64,000 bases of DNA from Orthonyx spaldingii (Eukaryota; Chordata; Aves; Passeriformes; Orthonychidae). The notes under the pieces are model-generated. The model saw only the letters and a program-made list of their open reading frames with translations. It searched no databases and was not told where the DNA came from. The position numbers and the translations under genes were made by a program. Within the stretch, counting starts at the first letter, position 1, and each line of letters begins with the position of its first letter. Below are positions 54,381 through 64,000 of the stretch, piece after piece. The stretch spans positions 186,001 through 250,000 of the forward strand of contig VZTJ01000083.1 of the NCBI GenBank assembly GCA_013397795.1, written 5' to 3'.

Positions 54381-57336
54381 AAAGTCCTTAATCCTGTGCT
54401 TGTGTTCAGAAGGCAGTAACAGTGACAGGCATTGCCTGGGGAGCAGGAAAGCTGGTGAATATTTGGATATTTGCTCCTGATCCCTCAGATCAGCTGCAGG
54501 TGCTGCGGGTCCCCAGGGGCTCATCCTTCACCAGAGGTGTCAGAACTTCAGGCGCAGCCCAGCTCGAGCAGAGGCACAGAAGGAAAGCTGTGAGGTGACA
54601 CTGAGCAGGAGGCCCCAGAGGGTGTTTAGGGTCTGGTCCTTTTGCAGACCCTGTGTTGACCACAGCAGAGACCTGACAGAAGTCGTGGCATCCTCTGGGA
54701 GATGTCACTCGGCTCTGCTGGTGCTCCCACGTGTGTGGCAAAGTTGTAATCAGGGTGGGAAGCAGCAGAGCTGCAGACTCAAACATAGACTTTGTGCTTG
54801 GTTTCTGTTCAGAAGAAATGAGGGTTCCCCGCCTCCATTTCCAGGAATTCATCTCAAACTGAGAGTAAATCCTGCAGAAGCAAGGGCTGTAGGTCTGCCT
54901 GGCTTTCTGGAGCAAAGTGTGTTTCTACCTGTTAATACAGCTGTTAAATAAAATGTTTATCTTGGTTATTGAAATGAGGAGCGAGGAGCTAGCTTTGGAG
55001 CTCTGAAATGGGATATTATCTGTCATTTTAGTTTGAAGAATGCTTCTGCCTTAAAATGTTTCACTGTGACAAATAGCTGGAGCTGAAATACTGGTGTCTG
55101 GGGATATCGTGTGTGGATACATCTCTCCTTGTGCACTGTAACTGCAGTCTGAGACAGAAACTCCTCAGCTCAGAGCTCTTTGCAGCTGTTGTCCAGCATC
55201 AGATCCTCTTTGGATCAGATCTCCCGAGATTTGGACTGCCAGCAGCAAAACTGGCTGAGGGGAGATGTGTGCTGGGCAGGGGCACTGGGAATCGTCCTTG
55301 GGCTGAGCTGTGGGATAGCAGGGGGTTCTGGCTGCTCGGGGGGGCTTTGCAGCACGTTCCTCCTGATCGGCTGTTTACCCTTCCGTGCTGGGCACAGCCT
55401 GGGAAAGCAGAGCTTGCTGCAGCTTTCTCAGATCTTCCAGCAGCTCCTGGAAACTTCCTAGCAGCTCTCCTGACGTTCGACCGGTAGCTGCGAGCGTCTC
55501 CCGCTGCCACTTTGGCTCTGCTTCAGCTGGCAGCTCGTGCAGCTCAGGAATCCCTCTGGGATCGCCTCTCCAGTCGCATTTCCCGTTCTCTGGCTTCACA
55601 CGTTGTCTCCTTGTACCCCACTCCTCGGAGCCTGTCGCTCTGAACCGTGTTTATCTTTTACCCCGGTGCTCCTGTGCCGGGGACTGGGATGGGTGAGGGC
55701 CATTTTCCCTTCCCCATCCCTCTGATCCACGCACATTGAACCCCTCAATGTGCAGTCAATGTTCTCAAATCCTACAGCTGATAACGATGGGATTAATTCT
55801 GATTATCTTTTTGTTTTTCCACTTGTCAGTGCTAGGAGTTCCTCAAAAGTTTTGCTGTTTTCTTCTCTGTTATGAATATTCTCCTCAAGGTTGGAGGAAG
55901 CACGTGGTGGGGTGGTTTTGCAGTATCAAGGCATCGTTTGGCAGAACAGCTTGTGTAGCACTTGTAGGACACTTCTCCCCACTACTCAGCACACCGGGAT
56001 GTTTTGAAGCCACAGCCTGACTTCAAGGGACCTTCCTGAAAATCAGTTGGAGGCACCTGTGGCGTTTCCATAAAACTAGGCTGCACTGTTGAGAAGCTTT
56101 GCGGTTCCCCAGAGGAAGTTGTAATTAGGCTCCTTTGCCAGAGAGCTGATGGTTTATCCTCTGGAGTTCCCACTGGCTCCTTGGTGACCTGCACTGGTGG
56201 GAGAATAGCAGTGTTCAGTGTCCCCCCAGAATTCAACCCGGAGCTGTTGGGACCAAGGGTGTGACTCAGTCATTGTTCTTAACCATTCCTGATGCTCTTT
56301 AGTCTGTTTTTCCTCCTGGCTGTGCGAGATGCAGTGAAATCCAAGTGATATTTCGGTGTGATGGTGTTTATATGGCCCACCTTATTGAGAAAGTCTCGGC
56401 CTGGCCCTGGCCTGGAGGGCTGAGTGTGTTTAATTGCTGCCTTTGCGAACGGCCGAGCGGCGTCACGCGCGCGTGGGTCACTAAACGCACCTCAGCGAGC
56501 GCATGTGAACCAGACCGCTCCCAGCACGGGCTGCCAACCCCGTCCAGTCTGTTCACAGGGGGTGTTTGTTGCCTTGACTGATCAAACCTGGGGCACAAGC
56601 GAAGGTGTGTGTTTAAATGCACCTCTGACGAGGTGGGTGAGGGATGAAAGAGCTGGGGCAGCTCCTAATGGGAGTTAAACGGGCTCTCAGGGAAGCAGCG
56701 TTCCGGCGAGCTGGGCTTCTCCTTGCCTGGAGTGGCTGAATTGCCTGTGTTTGGCTTGTGGTTCCTGGGATTTTAACGTGTTAGAGCATCCAGCTCCTGC
56801 CTGAGTTTTGTCTCACCAGATTTCTCATCTGTGCCAGCTGCTGGTTCCTAGAAACATTCCTCTGGCTCTGCTCGGGACCTTTGACAACACCGAGTCCCTC
56901 TGCTTCCTGGGCTTAAATGATGCAATGTGATGCAAATTGAAATGATTCGTCTGCTAGCACCCTAGGAATTAAGGAACTTGTTCTCCTTGGAGATGTCAGG
57001 TGTTGCAGCACCATTCAGCAGCGCTGCATTTCCTTGGACTGACCTAATGCATGAAACCGGTTGAGTTGTGAAATTTTAAGTGGAACTTTTTCACTTACCT
57101 TGTGGGTTACTGATTTGTAAATGCTGTCTGTGGCACTAATCAGAGGGAGGAAAGGTTTAAAGTAGGTTTAGGCAGGCTTGGCAGTTCTGCCTTGGCTGTA
57201 ACCGTGTCACCAGAAGATGTGTGAATATACACCTGTATTTGTGGTGGTGATTGGTCCTGTATCTTGTGAAGGAAAAAAAAAATTGTATATTTTAAAGCCA
57301 CATCTGAGCTTTTATTCCAGAAGTTCCCAAATCATT
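54381..57336. other. Probable BAHD1 intron 1, no gene seen
   Basis: Unique sequence with a small CpG-rich patch near 56.45-56.5 kb. No exon, RNA or repeat was recognised. Confidence 0.4.
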
Positions 57337-57478
57337 CTATGATTCATGGAATGCCAGAATGGTTTGTGTTGGAAGGGACCTTAAAGCTCATCCATTCCCA
57401 CCCCTTGTCATGGGCAGGGACACCTTCCACAAACCTGTGCAAGGGCCTCACCACCCTCACAGGGAAGAATTAGACTCT
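57337..57478 (-). mobile_element. CR1 LINE 3' fragment
   Basis: The + strand reads ATGATTCATGGAATGCCAGA, GTTGGAAGGGACCTTAAAGC and CATGGGCAGGGACACCTTCC, then GGGCCTCACCACCCTCACAG. It is a CR1 3' end on the reverse strand. Confidence 0.88.
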
Positions 57479-59245
57479 CTGATTCTAGTTCAAATCCAGC
57501 AAACTTGGCTGCAGATTTAAGCTCTACTCAGCATTCAGTGCAGCACTGTGGTTTACAAGACATCAGGGAAGCAGAGGATTTGGTTCCAGGGATTGCAGTG
57601 GGAATGCAAGAGATCTGTAAAGTCTTTCTTTGACTTGAGTTCTGGATTGGGATTGAAACTCTCAAATGGAAAAGTGCTCAGCATAACTCTTCCTCTGTCC
57701 CCTTTGTCCTCAGCTGGGAACGTGTGGGGTTAACACTGGTGTTTCAAGTGATGATCAGAAAGTGAGAATAAAGAAGTAGAAAGTCTGTTTTCTTTTGAAA
57801 TGTCTGTTAAACTTTGAATAGAAAGAGGAATCAAAACCTTTGATGGAGGAAATCCCAGAGAGCTGTTCTGCTGTATGGACAACTCGCAACCCAGCTGAGG
57901 GTGAAGTGGCGTGCTGCTGCTTTTTAAATCATAGAAACAAAAGGTATTTCCAAATGCAAGATGATACTGTCTGAAGTACTTATTCTAGAACTGAAAATAA
58001 TTGAGGTAGCAGTTTTAGTCTGAAGAGGTAGTTCTGGTCAGAGTATTTCAACTGGAGATGAGTCAGAACACAAGAATCCTTGAAAATACTACATGAGCTT
58101 GTTCTTTAACAGAGCTTTGTTTTACCTGCTTGGGTTTAAAGCTTTTGTAAATTTAAGTCTATGTTATAAACATGTATGTCTGTTAAATGTTCAAATTCAG
58201 GCTGTCTTCTGCACTCCTCTCGGAGATGATAACTTTCAGAGTCCATACCTGGAGTCACAGTGCCAAGGATTTGGACACTGAGGTGGGGCACAGGCAGTTT
58301 TGAGGAACACTGAGGTGAGGAAAATAAGGTGAAGGTTATTTAAAGGAAAAAAAAAGTTGAAATAAAACCTTTAGTTAAATGTCACGTTGAAGGAATGCCT
58401 TGCCCTTCCCTGAATTTCCTGCACTGCTTTTTTCTCCCCTAAAGCCAGTTTTGAGCTTGTTGAGTAGGAACGTGTTGTCTTTGGATCCTGAGGGTGCCGT
58501 GCTGACAGTTCCCGGTCAGGGGAGAGTGAATGGAGACCTTTGTGGGAGAGACGTACCGGAGGGAGGGGCAGGGAAATCCGGATCCAGGGATAGGATGGCA
58601 GTGACAGCTCCGTGACACGGAGAGGAGCTGGCAGGGATGCACCTGCCCTTGAAATTCCCACAGGCAGCAGGGTTTGCAGCCGCACGTGTAGAACACGGAA
58701 TCACGGCGCAGCTTGAATTATTTAAGCTCAGCAGTTTGAAGGAAGCTCCTAAAGCAGTCGTGGAAGGGTGTGATTATAATATATAGAAGAGCTTTAATAT
58801 TTACTATAGAAAAGCCTTACACCTTGTTCTTCAAAACAAAGCCTTGGGAATAATTTGTTATTCCATTTTGTCCGTGGAGCAGGAAGAGTGCCAGAGCTAT
58901 CTGAGCAAAGTGACATATGATTGATATTTTACCAGACTCAGCCTTCTGCCGCGAAGGAATCGAGTCTGCATTTTGCATATATGAAAAATCAGATGAGCAG
59001 GGCTTGTGTGGGTAATTTTTTTTTTTAAAACCTTGATTGGCAAAGCCTGTGCTCCTTCTATAAACACGACTGCAAAAGCTGTCCCGGAATATTTTTGACT
59101 TTGTTTTTCAAACTACTTATAGGCATGTTTTAGGGTGTTGTTGGCGTAGCTGTCACATGGCAGCTTTGTACAGAACCTATTTAAAGTTGTAACAGGCAAT
59201 TCTGTGTAAATGGGTGATATTTAATAGATCTGGTATTTTGTAGAG
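57479..59245. other. Probable BAHD1 intron 1, no gene seen
   Basis: Unique, AT-rich in its right half (58.7-59.2 kb). No gene or repeat was recognised. Confidence 0.4.
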
Positions 59246-59545
59246 TCACAGAATCCCAGAATGATACGGGCTGGAAGGGATCTTAAGGATCATCTCATTC
59301 CACAACCTGCTACAGGCAGGGACACCTTCCACTATCCCAGGCTGCTCCAAGCCCTGTCCAGCCTGACTTTGGACACTTCCAGGGATTCAGGGGCAGCCAC
59401 AGCTTCTCTGGGCACCCTGTGCCAGGGCCTCTCTACCCTCACAGGGAACAGTTTGCTCCCAATATCACATCTAACCCTGCCCTCTGGCGGGGTGGAGCCA
59501 TTCCCCCTTATCCTGGCATTACCTGCTCTTGTTAAAAGTCCCTTT
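59246..59545 (-). mobile_element. CR1 LINE 3' fragment, longest copy in window
   Basis: The + strand reads GTCACAGAATCCCAGAATGA, GCTGGAAGGGATCTTAAGGA, TGCTCCAAGCCCTGTCCAGC, CTTTGGACACTTCCAGGGAT, CCTCTCTACCCTCACAGGGA and ACATCTAACCCTGCCCTCTG, the reverse complement of about 300 bp of CR1 3' sequence. Confidence 0.9.
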
Positions 59546-60877
59546 CCTTCTTGCTGCTGCTGTTCTCTGGGGTATTTGATGATTGCAATACTTCTGTAAG
59601 CTTCAGCCTTCCCGTTTTTCCAGGTGGTCCAGTGTGCGCCTCTCATACTTTCCTGTGCTCCTCTTGCCTAATCTCTGGACTCTGAATGCCTTTATTAAAA
59701 GGAAACCTTAATAACTAATTCACTGGGGAGTGATGCAGCAAAAGCCAAGTGTCACAGCATCTCTTTCCATCAAATTGTCAGCCTGGAGACGAGCTCAGCC
59801 TCATTTCCACCCTCACCTCCTTGTACTCACCTGCAAATGCCAGGGAATTCCTTTGCCCTGCATGGGTTTTCCTTGCAGCAGCATGCTTGAGGCTGCTTAT
59901 CCATGGTTCTCCATGGGTTGCTGCTGCTGTTACAGCTGGGAGGCTCCTGTGGGAAGCACGGGTGATGGATGCTGTTTGGGAGTTGCCATATGCTGTGTCA
60001 CACTCTAGAATCCATTAATTCCAAGTTTCCTTCTCATCCTGATGCATCCCTCCCTACCTTGTTGAAAGGCAAAGAAAATACGTCCCCTCTGAGAGCAAGA
60101 AGGTAGTCGGTCATGTTATCCATCTCTGAGCAAACTGAGGGGACAAAAACAAATCCTGATCTCTGCCTCCAGTTGTTCCTGGCTTTGGAGTGGGTTTGGA
60201 GTTTTGGGGAGGCCGGGGTAGCTTTGCCTGTGGGTAAGCACAGCTTTTGCATCTCTTCTGCAGAGAGTGAGTATGAAACTGTGGCTGTGCCGTTGCCTCT
60301 CAAGCTCTGACCCCACCTGAGCCGATTTCGGTGGGGTTTGGAAGGCTGTGAACAGCAGCAAAGGCACCAGAGCTTCCCACAGACACACAGAACAGCACTG
60401 CTTTATGTTGGGGTCACAAGCAAAAGGCTTGTGACAGCTCTTGGGGTGGAAATCTGCAGTTCTTCGAGGCCGTAGGAAGTGGTTTTGCCAGCGTTGATCA
60501 CGGGTGTGCAGTGAAGGCTTTGCTTTCAGAAACTTGGGGTATCTACCAGCCCCCAAGGCTTTGGGGCTCCAAACGTGATCAGGGTTTGGTGCCTGATGTT
60601 GGAGTCGCTGAGCTCACTTATCAGTCCCCGCATTTGTTTTTCACTTGAGCATTTCCTGCCGGTTCTGCTCGGTGGCAGCCTGTCACTGGCAATGTGACAC
60701 AGTGTTACAGCTTCTTACCACCAGTAAAGGGAAAAGGAAAGGAAAGCCGGTGCCTTTCCGAGAAGGAATGTGCTTTTCCAGGAGTCACATTAATTATCCA
60801 AACAACCTGCCCTGTTGCTGGTTTTGAGGAAATGTCCTCTGACTCGCTTGTACACTGTTCACTTCCACTCGTGTTTT
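59546..60877. other. Probable BAHD1 intron 1, no gene seen
   Basis: Unique sequence; no gene, RNA or repeat was recognised. Confidence 0.4.
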
Positions 60878-61090
60878 CCCTCTTGTCCTCTTTTTTCCTC
60901 CCCTCTTTTTCCCCCCATTTCCCCCACTTTATTCCCTTTCCCCCTACTTTTTCCCTTCCCCCCCTACTTTTTCACCATCTTTTCCCCTGCTTTTATTCCC
61001 CCCCATTTCTTTTCACCCCTCATTTCTTTACCCTTTCTTTTTACCACCCTCTTCTTTTTCCCCTGTTTTTTTCCCCTTTCCTCCTCCCTG
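60878..61090 (+). repeat. Long C/T (polypyrimidine) tract, first copy
   Basis: About 200 bp are almost entirely pyrimidine on the + strand, made of CCCCT/TTTTC-type words with rare A. Most of it belongs to the duplicated unit described separately. Confidence 0.85.
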
Positions 61091-61361
61091 AGAACGCCGC
61101 TTGCTGAGGCTGCGGAGAGTGTGAGAGAACAGCCAGAGAAATGTAATTTCGGCTTCCCCAGACAGAGCACTGCCACTAGGCAAGATCTGAAACCAGATAA
61201 GCGAGGCTGAGCCAGACCTTCCCAAAGAATGAGCCGGGGAGCTCCCCGGGGGTGTTCCCAGCTCTGGCTCCGGGCAGTGCGGATCGGGCGAATCCCTGTG
61301 CCGCTGCTTTCGGACACATTCGGCACTCCGGGTGTGGAGCCCCGGGCGCTCATTGCAGTTG
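60913..61361 (+). repeat. Tandem duplication, copy 1 (449 bp)
   Basis: The unit starts CCCCATTTCCCCCACTTTAT and ends CATTGCAGTTG. It is followed by one N and then by a near-identical copy. It holds the polypyrimidine tract plus about 270 bp of unique sequence. Confidence 0.93.
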
Positions 61362-61362
61362 N

Positions 61363-61809
61363 CCCCATTTCCCCCACTTTATTCCCTTTCCCCCTACTTT
61401 TTCCCTTCCCCCCCTACTTTTTCACCATCTTTTCCCCTGCTTTTATTCCCCCCCATTTCTTTTCACCCCTCATTTCTTTACCCTTTCTTTTTACCACCCT
61501 CTTCTTTTTCCCCTGTTTTTTTCCCCTTTCCTCCTCCCTGAGAACGCCGCTTGCTGAGGCTGCGGAGAGCGTGAGAACAGCCAGCGACATGGAATTTCGG
61601 CTTCCCCAGACAGAGCACTGCCACTAGGCAAGATCTGAAACCAGATAACCGAGGCTGAGCCAGACCTTCCCAAAGAATGAGCCGGGGAGCTCCCCGGGGG
61701 TGTTCCCAGCTCTGGCTCCGGGCAGTGCGGGTCGGGCGAATCCCTGTGCCGCTGCTTTCGGACACATTCGGCACTCCGGGTGTGGAGCCCCGGGCGCTCA
61801 TTGCAGTTG
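61363..61809 (+). repeat. Tandem duplication, copy 2 (447 bp)
   Basis: Same unit as copy 1, with six substitutions and one 2-bp deletion by eye. The N at 61362 marks the junction. This may be two alleles placed in tandem by the assembler. Confidence 0.93.
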
Positions 61810-62061
61810 TCTGTGATTTATCACGGCCACACACGGGCTGCAGAGCTCCCAGCCGTGTGGCTGGAGCACACACAGGCTTTCGCAATGGGGGCATCGTTAT
61901 GGGTGTTGGAGTGGGGAGTGGAGCAGGGCTCAGTCCAGGATAGCTCCCAGACATCCTCTTGGCTGTGCCAGAGTTGCCCCACATCCCTTTTTACAAGCCT
62001 TTTGGAAGCTGTGCAGGCTGTGTGTCCACATGTCTTTCAGGAGCTGCTGGCAGTGAACTGT

Positions 62062-62286
62062 AGAATCCTGGAATGGTTTGAGTTGGAGGCGATCTGAAAG
62101 ATCCATCCCCCTGCCATGGGCAGGGACACCTTCCCCTATCCCTGGTTGCTCCAAGCCCCATCCAACCTGGCCTTGGACACTTCCAGGGATGGGGGAGCCC
62201 CAGCTTCTTTGGGTAACCTGTGCCAGTGCCTGAGCACCCTCACAGGGGAGAGTATCTTCCCCAAATCCCATCTAACCCTGCTCTGG
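62062..62286 (-). mobile_element. CR1 LINE 3' fragment
   Basis: The + strand reads AGAATCCTGGAATGGTTTGA, CATGGGCAGGGACACCTTCC, GGTTGCTCCAAGCCCCATCC, CCTTGGACACTTCCAGGGAT and GAGCACCCTCACAGGGGAGA, a CR1 3' end on the reverse strand. Confidence 0.9.
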
Positions 62287-63221
62287 TACAATGGTCAGAT
62301 TTGTGCTGATGAGTGAGAGAAACCAGCCCTTTCTGCAGCCTAATGAGTTCTGTGTAAACAGTTTTCTCCAGAGCGTGTGGATGATGGAGTTTTCAGTGAG
62401 TCTCTGGAGAAAAATCAGGACTGGACCCTGGGAAGACAAATTGCAGCCTCCAACAGCTACAGATTTTCTGAATGTTTGAGAGGGAGGAGATGTTTCCACT
62501 CAGGGGACGTGCATGGCATTCAAGGAACTCAGCCTGGGATACCTGATGCTGCTGCGATTTATCCGGATTTCCCAGAGCTCCTACAAGGCTTCTTCCATGC
62601 AACGCGTTCCTTAGAGCACTGGGAATTGCTCGCCTGCAAAAGCAGCAGGGAGAAAGGAGCCAATCCTCTAGAATCTCACAGTTGTAGGGCTGTTGTCACA
62701 GCATAAGCTGTTCCAATGGAAATGGATGGACAGGTTTCAAGTAGATGGGGCTGAGAGTCAGTGGAGCGGTGCCGTGCACGGAGAGGAGGATTGGTGTTGT
62801 CGTAACTCTTTGTGTGTTATTGAAGTGCCAAATGGATAAGGAGCTTTAAAAGCTTTAATTTCTGTGCTCTTGGCATCATCTCTTGGAACGCGCGCGTCTC
62901 CGTAGTGAAGCTCTGGAGAGGAAATGGGGCTTGAAGGGGTAGTCCCAGACTAGTTTCTTCTAATTTCACTTGCAATCAAGTGCTGGAGAGGGAGAGACAG
63001 ATGCTGCAGCTGCGTGATTACAGAACATGCAGCTGTTATCACACTTGCTTCTTTTCCTGCTAATGAGGCATCAACTCTCTCCTGAGTTTACTGTCTGGGT
63101 AATAGTTTTATTCTAGCACAAAACTAGAAGTGGTTTTAGTTTTTCTTTATTCTGATCTGCTTTGGGTTCAGCAGCTGGCAAGATGGTTTTTCAGAACTGG
63201 TCTCGTTTGAGGAAGGAGTCG
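62287..63221. other. Probable BAHD1 intron 1, no gene seen
   Basis: Unique sequence between two CR1 copies; no exon or RNA was recognised. Confidence 0.4.
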
Positions 63222-63402
63222 CCAGAGGAGTGTTGCCCAGAGCAGCTTTGGCTGCCCCATCCCTGGAAATGTCCAAGGCCAGGTTGGACAGGGCTTGGAG
63301 CAACTTGGGCTGGTAGAAGGTGTCCCTGCCCCTGGCAGGAGGTTGGAAGGGGTTGAGCTTTAAGGTCCCTTCCAACGCAAACCATTCTGTGATTGTATGA
63401 TA
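63222..63402 (+). mobile_element. CR1 LINE 3' fragment
   Basis: The segment CCCCATCCCTGGAAATGTCC, AAGGCCAGGTTGGACAGGGC, GGTAGAAGGTGTCCCTGCCC and TTTAAGGTCCCTTCCAACGC ends with CATTCTGTGATTGTATGATA. It is an intact CR1 3' terminus in + orientation. Confidence 0.9.
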
Positions 63403-63984
63403 AGGAGGCAGCAGTTCCAACTAGCTTTAAAATGCTTGGTGGGCTCTGGATGCTGCTGGATAGACTGAGCTTCTTGGAACTTTTATTTAGAACACCTCGG
63501 TGTCTTCTCACCATTAATCCAGTTCCTCAGCCATGAGCAGTAAATGGGTGGTTCTGGTTTGAATATCTTCACTTGCAGTTCTTCTCATTGTCTTGTGCTT
63601 TCTTGGAGACTTCTGGGCACAAGCGGCTTTTATCTGCTTTGTGAAGCAACACAAAGGTGGAGAGAGGATGAAGAGCTCTGCCACTCTCCCTTCCCAGCTG
63701 GCAGGAGCACAACACTCGCTGGAAGGAAGCTCGGCAGGACTCTGATTTTGAGGAATGATGTATTTGCCTGTCAGAGGGCTGAGTTTCGAGCAGTGTTCAC
63801 AAGCTCTGTCTCTGTGTTGTGCCGGGGGAAGAGGAGGGATTGCTGGATCCCAGGTGAGCTGGGAGCAGGAGCATCCCCCTCACAAAGCAATCCATGCAGT
63901 GCAGCTGATTGCAGAGGTGTGGAAAAACCTCTGGGTAGTCGAGCATACTGAGGATGGGTTTTGTTCCATAAGTGCTGGCAACAA
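63403..63984. other. Probable BAHD1 intron 1, no gene seen
   Basis: Unique sequence to near the window end. No gene or repeat was recognised. Confidence 0.4.
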
Positions 63985-64000
63985 ATCGTAGAATCTTGGA
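63985..64000 (-). mobile_element. Possible start of another CR1 copy, cut by window end
   Basis: The last bases, CGTAGAATCTTGGA, resemble the reverse complement of the CR1 3' terminal repeat that starts other minus-strand copies here. It is too short to be certain. Confidence 0.4.

Noticed and set aside
46641..64000. BAHD1 coding exons
   Set aside because: I searched for the basic N-terminal and BAH-domain sequence by eye and found none. The coding part must lie beyond the window if gene order is conserved.
1..64000. CRISPR arrays, tRNA or rRNA genes, insertion sequences, phage or toxin systems
   Set aside because: None is visible. The window is ordinary vertebrate chromosome, and the only repeats are microsatellites, LINE, SINE and LTR remnants and one local duplication.

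Overview
The window is vertebrate nuclear DNA, almost certainly from a bird and probably a songbird. Three intron-rich genes lie head to tail on the + strand in the order DISP2 (3' part), KNSTRN, IVD. This is the conserved amniote block that corresponds to human 15q15. About twenty 5'-truncated CR1 LINE remnants and one complete solo LTR of an avian ERVL-like type support the bird assignment. Nothing prokaryotic is present (no operons, CRISPR arrays or phage).

Layout: 1-1649 is intron of DISP2. 1650-8172 carries the last five coding exons of DISP2, a 12-pass RND/Patched-family membrane protein, and its 3' UTR runs to about 9.14 kb. 9.7-10.2 kb is a CpG-island promoter with a perfect NRF1 palindrome. 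KNSTRN (10028-14058) is complete: 8 exons, 240 aa. Only 243 bp separate its stop codon from the probable IVD start codon (14301), inside a second CpG island that is interrupted by an assembly gap. IVD (14301-27677) encodes mitochondrial isovaleryl-CoA dehydrogenase. Exon 1 is lost in the gap; exons 2-12 are intact and in phase. 28.1-45.1 kb is intergenic and rich in repeats: the solo LTR with a 5-bp target duplication, CR1 copies, an ancient MIR-like SINE, a decayed LINE reverse-transcriptase fragment, and two phase-compatible exon-like segments of unknown identity. 45.2-46.6 kb is a third CpG island with a 758-bp gap. By synteny it is probably the promoter and non-coding first exon of BAHD1, and 46.6-64 kb would then be BAHD1 intron 1. 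No BAHD1 coding exon is in the window.

The three genes do not form a pathway. DISP2 is a Dispatched-family membrane protein, KNSTRN works at kinetochores and microtubule plus ends, and IVD acts in leucine breakdown. They share only position and, for KNSTRN and IVD, a very compact junction. All exon boundaries were read by eye from splice consensus, phase bookkeeping and remembered family sequences, with no database search. Total coding lengths close exactly in frame (DISP2 part 3876 bp, KNSTRN 723 bp, IVD exons 2-12 1128 bp).

I found no undescribed multi-gene system. The items most worth a second look are two SxIP motifs in a short KNSTRN, a GC-AG intron in IVD, loss of the intramembrane acidic pair in DISP2, the unidentified exon pair at 42.3-43.2 kb, and a 447/449-bp tandem duplication joined by a single N.
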